Assembly (NCBI RefSeq): GCF_014982805.1
Contig: NZ_JADCKC010000001.1
Span: 372,001-436,000 of the forward strand
Reading direction: 5' to 3'
Length of the DNA: 64,000 nt
Source of the DNA: Gemmiger gallinarum
GTDB lineage: Bacteria > Bacillota > Clostridia > Oscillospirales > Ruminococcaceae
Below, piece by piece: positions 25,739 through 33,185 of this stretch (position 1 is the stretch's first letter; the number at the start of each line of letters is the position of its first letter). The position numbers and the translations under genes were made by a program. The notes below the pieces were generated by a model. It was not told where the DNA came from. It did not search any database and saw nothing but the letters and a program-made list of their open reading frames with translations.

Positions 25739-26263
25739 TTATTCAAGTTCATTCGATTTTTCCTTCGGGAGTACAACATCCTCTGACCGTTCCAGTAAGA
25801 TACGGACGTTTTGGTTGAGGGTGTCGTACTCCCGTTCTTTCTGTTGAGCCTTCCTGTATTCCGATTGCAGGGCGGTCCTTCTGACGGTGAGTTCATCTAT
25901 TCGGCCCGGAGCCGCTGGGCGGCGGGTAGGGGTACGGCGCCCAGCCGTTTCAGTTCCCTTGCCGCTGCCTCGAACAGGATGATCTCACTCTCATGCCTCC
26001 GGAGAAATTTCTCCTTGTCTCTGGACTGCCGGTATTGGTCATACATGGGGCGAAGCTGACGATAGGTGGCGGCGTGCTTCATGGTGAGGGTCAGCCGCTC
26101 CATTTCCTTTTCGGCGGTCCGGAGATCCGCCTTTACCCTGGCGGTGGCGGCTGCTGCCCCATCGCACCGCTCGGACAATTCCTCTAAACTTCCAATGCCA
26201 TGCTCTGTCAGGAAGTTCAGCGTTTCCGCTGCCCGCTTCAGGTTCTCGATGGTTGCCCATACC
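25739..26263 (-). pseudogene. C-terminal part of a Tn1549-type relaxase, with a frameshift
   Basis: On the minus strand, ATIENLKRAAETLNFL, RPMYDQYRQSRDKEKFLRRH and ESEIILFEAAARELKRLG are the coiled-coil tail of the Rlx/MobA relaxase of Tn1549-like elements. One base is lost near 25900; correcting it lets the protein run on through IDELTVRRTALQSEYRKAQ to the stop at 25739. The catalytic N-terminus is missing: near 26263 the sequence abuts the start of a different gene on the opposite strand. This is a different relaxase type from the scrap at 15.3 kb. Confidence 0.75.
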
Positions 26264-26455
26264 ATGGCGGTATTTCGCATTGAGAAAACCCGTGATTACA
26301 CGGTGATGTCCAACCACCACCTGCGCAACGCACGACTGTCTCTGAAATCCAAAGGGCTGCTCTCCATGATGCTGTCCTTGCCGGAGGACTGGAACTACAC
26401 CACCAGGGGCCTGGCCAAAATCTGCAAGGAGGGCACGGACAGCAATTGCGCGGCG
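26264..26455 (+). pseudogene. N-terminal stub of the element replication initiator / DnaD-like protein
   Basis: ATG 26264 begins MAVFRIEKTRDYTVMSNHHL, then LSLKSKGLLSMMLSLPEDWN and GLAKICKEGTDSN: the winged-helix start of the replication initiator protein of Tn1549-like elements (usually 250-300 residues). After codon 63 the match ends at a deletion. A further open tail in another frame (26450-26574, GRGEIPVELRPAAVRFLP) is coding-like but not recognised. Confidence 0.75.
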
Positions 26456-26555
26456 CACCCATCAGCATGGGCCGGGGTGAGATTCCCGTGGAGCTGCGGC
26501 CAGCAGCCGTCCGTTTTTTGCCTCTTTTATTTTCAGATAAATCTTCTGCTTTTCT

Positions 26556-26576
26556 GTTTACGGATAGTTCGTAAAC
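26556..26576. repeat. Inverted repeat upstream of xis
   Basis: GTTTACG and CGTAAAC around a 7-base loop. Possible binding site for Xis or a regulator of the recombination genes. Confidence 0.4.
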
Positions 26577-26681
26577 TTTCCATTAGCAGCAGACAAACCC
26601 GAAACGGCGCGGTACAATGAGGGTGGAAGTTATGAATGAACACCCCTTTGCGTGCCGTTTCTGACTGGAAAGGAGGCTGCT

Positions 26682-26888
26682 GTGTCAGAGATTCAGAACG
26701 GTACGGAGAAAAGGCCTTTGGAGTGCCGCACCTATACGGTCAACGAGGTTGCCCGTATATTAGGCGTCAGCCGGACACAGGCATACCGCCTTGTGCAGGA
26801 GGGCCTTTTCAAAAGCGTACGAATTGGTAACGCCATACGAATTCCCAAACGGTCGTTTGATAAGTGGCTGGAGCCGCTTGATCTGTGA
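26682..26888 (+). CDS. xis: Excisionase (HTH_17 family)
   Basis: 68 residues from a GTG at 26682 chosen for AAAGGAGG seven bases upstream. The winged-helix block TYTVNEVARILGVSRTQAYR followed by VRIGNAIRIPKRSFDKWL is the MerR-like excisionase fold of Tn916/Tn1549. It directs Int toward excision. It is intact and 21 bp ahead of int. Confidence 0.87.
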   Translation: MSEIQNGTEKRPLECRTYTVNEVARILGVSRTQAYRLVQEGLFKSVRIGNAIRIPKRSFDKWLEPLDL

Positions 26889-26909
26889 CATCAGAAAGGA
26901 AGGTTCGTT

Positions 26910-28304
26910 ATGGCATCCATTATCAAAAGAAAGAAAAACTATTCTATTGTTTATACCTATGTGGACGAGAACGGCGAGACCAAGCAGAAGTGGGAAACCC
27001 GTACCTCTTACCAAGAAGCATTGAAGCGCAAGGCGGAGATTGAGAGCCAGAAAAGCTCCAACTCCTTCCTTCCGCCCACCAATCAGAATATTGCGGAGTT
27101 CCTGTCCGACTTCGTCTCCCTCTACGGCGAAAAGCGGTGGGGCGTGTCCATGTATGACAGCCAAAACTCGCTGATTGCCAACTACATCAACCCCATCATC
27201 GGGGACATGAAGGTGCAGGACATCACCACGCGGGTGGTGGACAAGTACATCCAGACTTTGCAGAAAACCCCTGCGGTGAATACCAGGACGCACCACGCCA
27301 AAACGGAGTTCGTGACCAACGCTACCATCGAGAAGATCATCAAACTTCTCCGCTGTGCCTTCAAGCAGGCGGTTCGGTGGGAACTGGTTGCCAAGAATCC
27401 CTTTGACAATGTGGTGCTGCCCAAAGTGGAATACAAGAAGCGGGACATTTGGACCGCCGATATGATCCGCACCGCGCTGGATCAGTGTACGGACAGCAAA
27501 CTCTATGTGGCAATGAACCTGGCCTTTGCCTGTTCGCTGCGTATGGGTGAGATTCTGGGGCTGACCTGGAGCAATGTCCACATCTCCGATGAAGAAATCG
27601 CTGATGACAACGCTTATGTCTACATCGATAAGGAGCTGGCGCGGGCCTCCAAGCGGGCCATTGAGATGCTGGGGCAAAAGGACATCTACCATGTGTTCAC
27701 GCCGCTGTTTCCCAACACCAGCACCAGGATCATCTTGAAAAAGCCCAAGACCGATTCCAGTATCCGCAAGGTGTGGCTGCCCAAGACTCTGGCTTACATC
27801 CTGCGGGAATGGAAATCTGCGCAAGACGAGCTGCGGGCGCTGCTCCGTGACGAGTATCAGGACTACGATTTGGTGGTGGCGCTGGCCAATGGCCGCCCCT
27901 GTGAGGACCGTATCATTCTGAAGTCGTTTGAGAAGCTGCGGGAGAAAGCGGGGCTTCCCAAAGTGGTCTTTCACTCCCTGCGACATTCCAGTACCACCTA
28001 TAAGCTGAAGCTCAACCACGGCGATCTGAAGGCCACCCAGGGTGATACGGGCCACGCTCAGATCGACATGATCACCAGCGTGTATGCGCACATTCTGGAC
28101 GAGGACCGCAAGATCAACGCCCAGAAGTTTGAGAGCGCCTTCTATGCCAATCCTGACCTGCGTTCGGTTCGGCCCCCGGAGGAACCGAAGGAACCGGCGC
28201 CCGCCACATTGGATTTGGAGGCCCTGGTAGAACAGCTTCGCAAGTCGCCGGAACTGGCCAACACACTGGCTGCATTGCTGGCGTCGGCCCCATCCGAAAA
28301 ATAG
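26910..28304 (+). CDS. int: Tyrosine recombinase (integrase)
   Basis: 464 residues from ATG 26910 (AAAGGAAGG). N-terminal AP2-like/arm-binding region, a SAM-like core-binding domain (FLSDFVSLYGEKRW), then the catalytic domain: Arg in CSLRMGEILGL, HSLRHSS, and the nucleophile Tyr in GHAQIDMITSVYAH. All catalytic residues are present. The C-terminal 50 residues are an unusual Pro/Glu/Leu-rich extension. It could still act in trans, although the transfer genes are lost. Confidence 0.92.
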   Translation: MASIIKRKKNYSIVYTYVDENGETKQKWETRTSYQEALKRKAEIESQKSSNSFLPPTNQNIAEFLSDFVSLYGEKRWGVSMYDSQNSLIANYINPIIGDMKVQDITTRVVDKYIQTLQKTPAVNTRTHHAKTEFVTNATIEKIIKLLRCAFKQAVRWELVAKNPFDNVVLPKVEYKKRDIWTADMIRTALDQCTDSKLYVAMNLAFACSLRMGEILGLTWSNVHISDEEIADDNAYVYIDKELARASKRAIEMLGQKDIYHVFTPLFPNTSTRIILKKPKTDSSIRKVWLPKTLAYILREWKSAQDELRALLRDEYQDYDLVVALANGRPCEDRIILKSFEKLREKAGLPKVVFHSLRHSSTTYKLKLNHGDLKATQGDTGHAQIDMITSVYAHILDEDRKINAQKFESAFYANPDLRSVRPPEEPKEPAPATLDLEALVEQLRKSPELANTLAALLASAPSEK

Positions 28305-28318
28305 GGCGGGAAAATCGT

Positions 28319-28378
28319 ATTAGCAAATCGGCGTTTTTTATTAGCAAGGCCGGAAAAATAGTTCGAAGCCAATTAGCA
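28319..28378. repeat. ATTAGCA direct repeats, candidate Int arm sites
   Basis: ATTAGCA occurs at 28319, 28340 and 28372 (spacing 21 and 32, near two and three helical turns) behind int, with a further copy at 26582 ahead of xis. Arm-type binding sites for the integrase are the natural reading. Confidence 0.4.
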
Positions 28379-28444
28379 GGCATACAGCGGAAAATGTATA
28401 AAATCGTTCCGGCGGAGCGGCAAAAACGCTCCAATGAAATGATA

Positions 28445-28488
28445 ACAAAAAACCGCTGTAAACCATCAAAAAACGGCTTACAGCGGTT
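28445..28488 (-). terminator. Terminator of tRNA-Arg
   Basis: On the minus strand an 11-bp stem (28478-28488 with 28451-28461) ends in a run of six Ts, six bases after the tRNA. Confidence 0.8.
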
Positions 28489-28493
28489 ATATT

Positions 28494-28570
28494 TGGCACC
28501 CCCGGCTGGGTTCGAACCAGTGGCCTGTCGCTTAGGAGGCGACCGCTCTATCCAACTGAGCTACGGGGGC
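28494..28570 (-). tRNA. tRNA-Arg (anticodon CCU)
   Basis: 77 bases with encoded CCA. GCCCCCG pairs with CGGGGGT (one G-U), the anticodon stem GTCGC/GCGAC encloses CTCCTAA, so the anticodon is CCT. The T-loop GGTTCGAACC is intact. Confidence 0.93.
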
Positions 28571-28657
28571 TTATACAGAAAATATTCAATTTTGCAGGGC
28601 TCCAGGATTCGAACGATTCGATTTTTAGGAGGCGGTCGCTCTATCCAACTGAGCTAC
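28532..28657. repeat. 33-bp near-direct repeats within the two tRNA-Arg copies
   Basis: 28532-28564 and 28625-28657 differ at two positions, 93 bp apart. They may be remains of integration into the tRNA gene or simple gene duplication. Confidence 0.6.
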
Positions 28658-28663
28658 AGAGAC
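28597..28663 (-). pseudogene. Degraded tRNA-Arg(CCU) copy
   Basis: The 5' half (GTAGCTCAGTTGGATAGAGC, then CGCCTCCTAA) matches the intact tRNA with 2 differences in 33 bases, but the 3' side of the anticodon stem is lost and the acceptor ends (GTCTCTG and GGAGCCC) no longer pair. It cannot fold as a tRNA. Confidence 0.7.
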
Positions 28664-28733
28664 AGATAGTTTTATTTAGTTTTTGACCATCACCTTTTTC
28701 TTCGAGGTGATTGTTGTGTAACTATACAAATGC

Positions 28734-28764
28734 AAATCCGCGGCACATATCGCGCCGCGGATTT
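28734..28764 (-). terminator. Bidirectional terminator behind queA
   Basis: 11-bp stem AAATCCGCGGC / GCCGCGGATTT, loop of 9, T-rich on both sides. Confidence 0.75.
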
Positions 28765-28807
28765 TATTATACCTGTTTATCAATGCAAAATCAAGATGTC
28801 CCCTGTT

Positions 28808-29836
28808 TTACAGGATCAGCATCGCATCGCCAAAGCTGAAGAAGCGGTAGCGCTCCTTGACTGCCACATCATAGACATGCATGGTTTTTTTATAGCCATA
28901 GAACGCGGCAATCAGCATAATTAACGTGCTTTCCGGCAGATGGAAGTTGGTAATCAGGCCGTCGATGGCATGCAGCTCGACACCGGGATACAGGAAGATA
29001 TCAGTATTGCCGCTACAGGCTCGGATCTCTCCGTAGCGCGCCCATACGGCCTCCAGGGTCCGGCAGCTTGTGGTGCCCACTGCGATCACGCGGTGGCCGG
29101 ACTCTTTGGTCTTGTGGATCGCCTCCGCCGCTTCATTGTCGATGCAGTACCATTCACTGTGCATCTCATGGTCTTCAATCTCGTCCTCACTCACGGGGCG
29201 GAAGGTTCCCAATCCCACATGCAATGTGATCTCTGCGATGCCCACACCCATGGCCCGGATTTTCTCCATCAGTTCCGGCGTAAAGTGCAGCCCGGCCGTA
29301 GGAGCTGCGGCGCTGCCCAGTTCCTTGGCATAGACCGTCTGATACTGGCTCTGATCCTCCAGCTGCTTGGTTATATAAGGAGGCAGCGGCATCTTGCCGA
29401 ATTCATCCAGCTTTTCGTAAAGCGTTTCGGTATCATAGGAGAACGTGACGTGTTTGTTGCCGTCGGGAAGTGTCTCATCCACCACAGCGGTAAGGCTGCC
29501 GTCGCCAAAGGTCAGGCGAGTGCCTGCCTGCATCCGCTTGCCGGGACGGGCCAGGCACTCCCAGGTATCGCCGTGGACCTGACGAAGCAAAAGGACCTCG
29601 CAGACCGCTCCGGTGGGGACTTTGACACCCATCAAACGTGCCGGCAGAACCTTGGAATTATTCACAACCAGCAAGTCCCCGGGCTGCAGGTAGTTGGGCA
29701 GATCATGGAACACAGCATGCTCGATGGAGTCATCCTTACGGTTCAAAACCATCAGCCGGGCAGAATCCCGTGGATCGGCGGGTTCCTGCGCAATCAGCTC
29801 TTTGGGGAGGTCGTACCAAAAATCTTTCTTCAGCAT
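28808..29836 (-). CDS. queA: S-adenosylmethionine:tRNA ribosyltransferase-isomerase
   Basis: 342 residues, the usual family length. DLPKELIAQEPADPRDSARLM at the start, FGDGSLTAVV in the middle and PTAGLHFT near residue 180 are QueA signatures. It transfers ribose from SAM to 7-aminomethyl-7-deazaguanine in tRNA, the step before queuosine. No tgt or other queuosine gene lies beside it. It is divergent from the lysine operon promoter. Confidence 0.95.
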   Translation of the reverse strand: MLKKDFWYDLPKELIAQEPADPRDSARLMVLNRKDDSIEHAVFHDLPNYLQPGDLLVVNNSKVLPARLMGVKVPTGAVCEVLLLRQVHGDTWECLARPGKRMQAGTRLTFGDGSLTAVVDETLPDGNKHVTFSYDTETLYEKLDEFGKMPLPPYITKQLEDQSQYQTVYAKELGSAAAPTAGLHFTPELMEKIRAMGVGIAEITLHVGLGTFRPVSEDEIEDHEMHSEWYCIDNEAAEAIHKTKESGHRVIAVGTTSCRTLEAVWARYGEIRACSGNTDIFLYPGVELHAIDGLITNFHLPESTLIMLIAAFYGYKKTMHVYDVAVKERYRFFSFGDAMLIL

Positions 29837-29857
29837 ACTATTTATCCTTCTTTAACG

Positions 29858-29886
29858 TTGACAAGCGCCCGGCGCAATGCTATGAT
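29858..29886 (+). promoter_or_regulatory. Promoter of the lysine-riboswitch transcript
   Basis: TTGACA (29858-29863), 17 bases, TATGAT (29881-29886); transcription should start near 29893, a few bases before the aptamer. Confidence 0.85.
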
Positions 29887-29898
29887 GTACCCAAGCAC

Positions 29899-30050
29899 AG
29901 AGGCGCGGTTTTCATTAGTATCCGTAGGGTCTGTAAAGTCTGCCAGGGCGGTTGCCCACGGAGAAAGGGGCAACCGCCGAAGGCGATGCACGGCACGCAT
30001 CGTTCCTGGGTCCGCAGCCGAAAAGGCGCGGGACTGTCATACCGCCTGGG
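29899..30050 (+). promoter_or_regulatory. Lysine riboswitch (L box) aptamer
   Basis: AGAGGCGCGG, TTAGTA, GTCTGTAAAGTC, GGAGAAAGGGGC, GCCGAAGG, TTCCTGGG and GACTGTCATACC occur in the order and spacing of the lysine riboswitch five-way junction. It precedes asd-dapA-dapB, the lysine pathway itself, with a terminator hairpin at 30100. Lysine binding should stop transcription. Confidence 0.92.
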
Positions 30051-30099
30051 CGGTATGTTGCGCTGTGTGACATGCAATATGGATTATATTGCATTATGT

Positions 30100-30127
30100 G
30101 CCGGTTTTCAAGCCGGTTTTTTTGTTG
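30100..30127 (+). terminator. Riboswitch-controlled terminator
   Basis: GCCGG-TTTTCA-AGCCGG followed by seven Ts, 50 bases after the aptamer. A second leader hairpin (ATGCAGG 30170-30176 with CCTGCAT 30214-30220) lies between it and asd. Confidence 0.8.
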
Positions 30128-30277
30128 TTCGGAGCTTTTTTGCGCCGTCCTCAATCAAACCGCACCGCAATGCAGGGGTTCTTCCCTCCTGAACAGTCAC
30201 AACAAGAGGAGTTCCTGCATAGAAGGATACTACATGGGGAGCCGGCATGGCCGGCGCAGGAAAGGACGGTTTTACAA

Positions 30278-31357
30278 ATGGAGAAAAAGTACAAAGTTGG
30301 TATCGTGGGCGCGACCGGCATGGTCGGTCAGCGTTTTGTGACTCTTCTGGCAGAGCACCCCTGGTTTGAAATTACGGCACTGGCGGCTTCTGCCCGCTCT
30401 GCCGGCAAACCGTATTCGGAAGCGGTGGGCGGCCGCTGGCTGATGCAGACCCCCATGCCGGAAAAGGTCAAGGACATGGTGGTTTTGGATGCCTCTCACG
30501 TGGAGGAAGTCGCTTCCAAAGTCGACTTTGTCTTCTGCGCGGTCAACATGAAGAAGGACGAGATCAAGGCGCTGGAAGAGGCTTACGCCAAGGCAGAATG
30601 CCCCGTTGTGTCCAACAACAGCGCCCATCGCTTCACTCCGGACGTTCCCATGGTCGTGCCCGAGATCAACGCCGACCACATCGAGATCATCCCCGCTCAG
30701 CGCCGCCGTCTGGGCACCAAGCGCGGCTTCATTGCCGTCAAGTCTAACTGCAGCCTGCAGAGCTATGTTCCTGCTCTGCATCCCCTGCGCAAGTACGGCA
30801 TCACCAAGTGCCTGGTCTGCACCTATCAGGCCATCTCCGGCGCCGGCAAGACCTTTGAGACCTTCCCCGACATTCTGGACAATGTAATCCCCTACATCGG
30901 CGGCGAGGAAGAAAAGAGCGAGTGCGAACCTCTCAAGCTGTGGGGCCACATTGAAGGCGATGTCATCGTCAATGCCACTACCCCGTCCTTCACGGCACAG
31001 TGCCTGCGTGTGCCCGTCTCTGACGGCCACATGGGCGCCGTCTTTGTGAGCTTTGAGCATACCCCCACCAAAGAGGAAATCCTCAAGGATTGGCGCGAGT
31101 TCCACGGCCCCGCTCAGGACCTGGAGCTGCCCAGCGCTCCCAAACAGTTCCTGCACTACTTTGAGCAGGACGACCGTCCGCAGCCCAAGCTCGACCGCAT
31201 GCTGGAAAACGGCATGGCTGTGAGCATCGGCCGTCTGCGGGAAGACACTCAGTATGACTACAAGTTCGTCTGCCTGTCCCACAATACGCTGCGCGGCGCT
31301 GCCGGCGGCGGTGTCCTTCTGGCTGAGCTTCTGGCCAAGAAGGGTTATTTCGACTGA
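30278..31357 (+). CDS. asd: Aspartate-semialdehyde dehydrogenase, archaeal/fungal type
   Basis: 359 residues from ATG 30278 (AAAGGA upstream); the frame is open further upstream into the leader, but KKYKVGIVGATGMVGQ is the true start of the NADP fold. The catalytic cysteine is in KSNCSL (C158). NNSAHRF and TYQAISGAGK are typical of the archaeal/yeast-type enzyme rather than the E. coli type. It reduces aspartyl phosphate to the semialdehyde for lysine, threonine and methionine. First gene behind the lysine riboswitch. Confidence 0.93.
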   Translation: MEKKYKVGIVGATGMVGQRFVTLLAEHPWFEITALAASARSAGKPYSEAVGGRWLMQTPMPEKVKDMVVLDASHVEEVASKVDFVFCAVNMKKDEIKALEEAYAKAECPVVSNNSAHRFTPDVPMVVPEINADHIEIIPAQRRRLGTKRGFIAVKSNCSLQSYVPALHPLRKYGITKCLVCTYQAISGAGKTFETFPDILDNVIPYIGGEEEKSECEPLKLWGHIEGDVIVNATTPSFTAQCLRVPVSDGHMGAVFVSFEHTPTKEEILKDWREFHGPAQDLELPSAPKQFLHYFEQDDRPQPKLDRMLENGMAVSIGRLREDTQYDYKFVCLSHNTLRGAAGGGVLLAELLAKKGYFD

Positions 31358-31427
31358 TCTTTCTGCCGGGGCAATTCCCTGCCTCCGGCGGTATCTGGAA
31401 CAGCATCGCTAAGGAGGTATTCCAGTC

Positions 31428-32315
31428 ATGAAAAAGCCCGTTTTTACCGGTGCCGGCGTGGCAATCATCACCCCCATGCTGCCGGACGGCAGTGTGAACT
31501 ATGAGGAGCTTGGCCGTATTCTCGACGACCAGATTGCCCGCCATACCGATGCGATCATCATCTGCGGCACCACCGGCGAATCCGCAACCCTGACCCATGA
31601 GGAGCACATCGAGTGCATTCGCTATACGGTGCGCAAAGTGGCCGGACGCATTCCGGTGGTGGCCGGAACCGGCTCCAACGACACCGCTTTCGCCATCAAC
31701 CTTTCCAAGCAGGCGGAAGAGGCTGGTGCCGATGCCCTGCTGCTGGTCACGCCGTACTACAACAAGACGACGCAGGCCGGTCTGATTGCCCATTACACTG
31801 CCATTGCCAATGCGGTGTCCCTGCCCTGCATCCTGTACAATGTGCCTTCCCGCACCGGCATGAACATGACGCCTGCTACACTGGCCGAGCTTGCCAAGCT
31901 GCCCAACATCAATGCAGTCAAGGAAGCCAGCAGCGACATCGTACAGATTGCCGAGATTGCCGAGCTGTGCGGCGACAACCTGAACATCTACTCCGGCAAC
32001 GACAACCAGATCGTGCCCATCCTGTCTTTGGGCGGCAAGGGCGTCATCAGCGTTCTGTCCAACGTAGCCCCGGAGATGGCTCACGATATCTGCGCTTTGT
32101 GGTTTGACGGCAAGCATGACGAGAGCCTGGCGCTGCAGCTGCAGGTCATGGGTCTGGTCCGCGCGCTGTTCAAGGAGTCCAACCCCATCCCCGTAAAATG
32201 GGCAATGAACCGTCTGGGCTGGAAAGCGGGCGGCGTTCGCCTGCCGCTGATCGAGGCATCCCCTGCCGTTCAGCAGATGCTCGAGACCGAGATGAAACGC
32301 AACGGCTTGCTTTGA
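31428..32315 (+). CDS. dapA: 4-hydroxy-tetrahydrodipicolinate synthase
   Basis: 295 residues from ATG 31428 (AAGGAGG). GTTGESATL near residue 46 and YNVPSRTG near 137 are family motifs, and the Schiff-base lysine is in INAVKEASSD. It condenses pyruvate with aspartate semialdehyde. 70 bp behind asd with no terminator between, so under the same riboswitch. Confidence 0.96.
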   Translation: MKKPVFTGAGVAIITPMLPDGSVNYEELGRILDDQIARHTDAIIICGTTGESATLTHEEHIECIRYTVRKVAGRIPVVAGTGSNDTAFAINLSKQAEEAGADALLLVTPYYNKTTQAGLIAHYTAIANAVSLPCILYNVPSRTGMNMTPATLAELAKLPNINAVKEASSDIVQIAEIAELCGDNLNIYSGNDNQIVPILSLGGKGVISVLSNVAPEMAHDICALWFDGKHDESLALQLQVMGLVRALFKESNPIPVKWAMNRLGWKAGGVRLPLIEASPAVQQMLETEMKRNGLL

Positions 32316-32321
32316 GTAAGG

Positions 32322-32382
32322 AACAGGCCCGCAGGTGTCCCCGCAATGCGGCGCCGCCTCGGGCCTGTTTTGTTGTTTTTCT
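32322..32382 (+). terminator. Terminator between dapA and dapB
   Basis: AACAGGCCCG (32322-32331) pairs with CGGGCCTGTT (32360-32369), followed by a T-rich tail. It should lower dapB expression or mark a second unit. Confidence 0.75.
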
Positions 32383-32417
32383 GCCATGAAGTCTATTTCT
32401 GAAAGGATTTGTGTCAT

Positions 32418-33185
32418 ATGACCGATTTGATTATCCAGGGTATCTGCGGCCGCATGGGCCGCGCTCTCATTGAAAAGGCGGGCCAGCGGGACGACTGCCG
32501 GATTGTGGCAGGCGTCGATCAGGCGGCCGGCGAGATCAACGGCATTCCCGTGGTGGGCACTCTTGATGGGTTGAGCGCTCGCGGTGTGCTGATCGACTTT
32601 TCCTCTCCCAAGGGCGCAGTCAGCGCGGCCAAATATTGTGCAGAGCACGGCATGCCCTGTGTGATCTGCTCCACCGGCCTTACCAAGGAGGACGAAGCGG
32701 CCCTCGAGGAGGCTTCGGCGCGGGTTCCGGTGTTCCGCAGCGCCAACATGTCGGTGGGCGTCAACGTGCTCATTGAGCTTGCCCGCCGCGCCACCCGCCT
32801 GTTTGACGGCGAGTTCGACATCGAGATTGTGGAGAAGCATCACCACAACAAACTGGACGCGCCCAGCGGCACTGCCCTGATGATTGCCGACGCCATCAAC
32901 GAGGAGGCCGGCAACGCCTACGAATATGTCTACGACCGCCACGACGTCCGCCAGAAGCGCGGCAAGCAGGAGCTGGGCATCAGCTCGGTGCGCGGCGGCG
33001 GCATTGTGGGCGAACACGAGGTTCTGTTTTGCGGTCCCGAGGAGGTTGTCACTATCTCCCATTCGGCACAGAGCCGGGGTGTTTTTGCCGACGGCGCCAT
33101 CCAGGCAGCTCTCTTTGTTGACGGCGCACAGCCCGGCTACTACACCATGACCGATATGCTGCGAGGCAAAATGCAATGCATCTGA
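32418..33185 (+). CDS. dapB: 4-hydroxy-tetrahydrodipicolinate reductase
   Basis: 255 residues from ATG 32418 (GAAAGGATT). IQGICGRMGR is the nucleotide-binding start; EKHHHNKLDAPSGTAL is the substrate loop. It reduces the DapA product with NAD(P)H. Its end overlaps the next gene by 10 bases. No dapL, dapF or lysA lies in the window, so the later steps are elsewhere. Confidence 0.96.
   Translation: MTDLIIQGICGRMGRALIEKAGQRDDCRIVAGVDQAAGEINGIPVVGTLDGLSARGVLIDFSSPKGAVSAAKYCAEHGMPCVICSTGLTKEDEAALEEASARVPVFRSANMSVGVNVLIELARRATRLFDGEFDIEIVEKHHHNKLDAPSGTALMIADAINEEAGNAYEYVYDRHDVRQKRGKQELGISSVRGGGIVGEHEVLFCGPEEVVTISHSAQSRGVFADGAIQAALFVDGAQPGYYTMTDMLRGKMQCI

Larger units (their letters stand above)
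9950..28400. mobile_element. Decayed Tn1549-like composite integrative element with intact integrase and cargo
   Basis: The left edge is placed where host sequence ahead of the CPBP gene meets a truncated permease (about 9950), the right edge between int and tRNA-Arg. Within it lie fragments of conjugation genes (VirD4 tail, Maff2, MobC, two relaxases, replication initiator), a complete xis-int pair, and cargo. G+C drops sharply at 9.95-14 kb (permease fragment, TetR, CPBP) and rises again in the metal module. Two different relaxase tails suggest at least two elements merged before decay. Ends are approximate because no clear direct repeat could be found at both sides. Confidence 0.75.
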
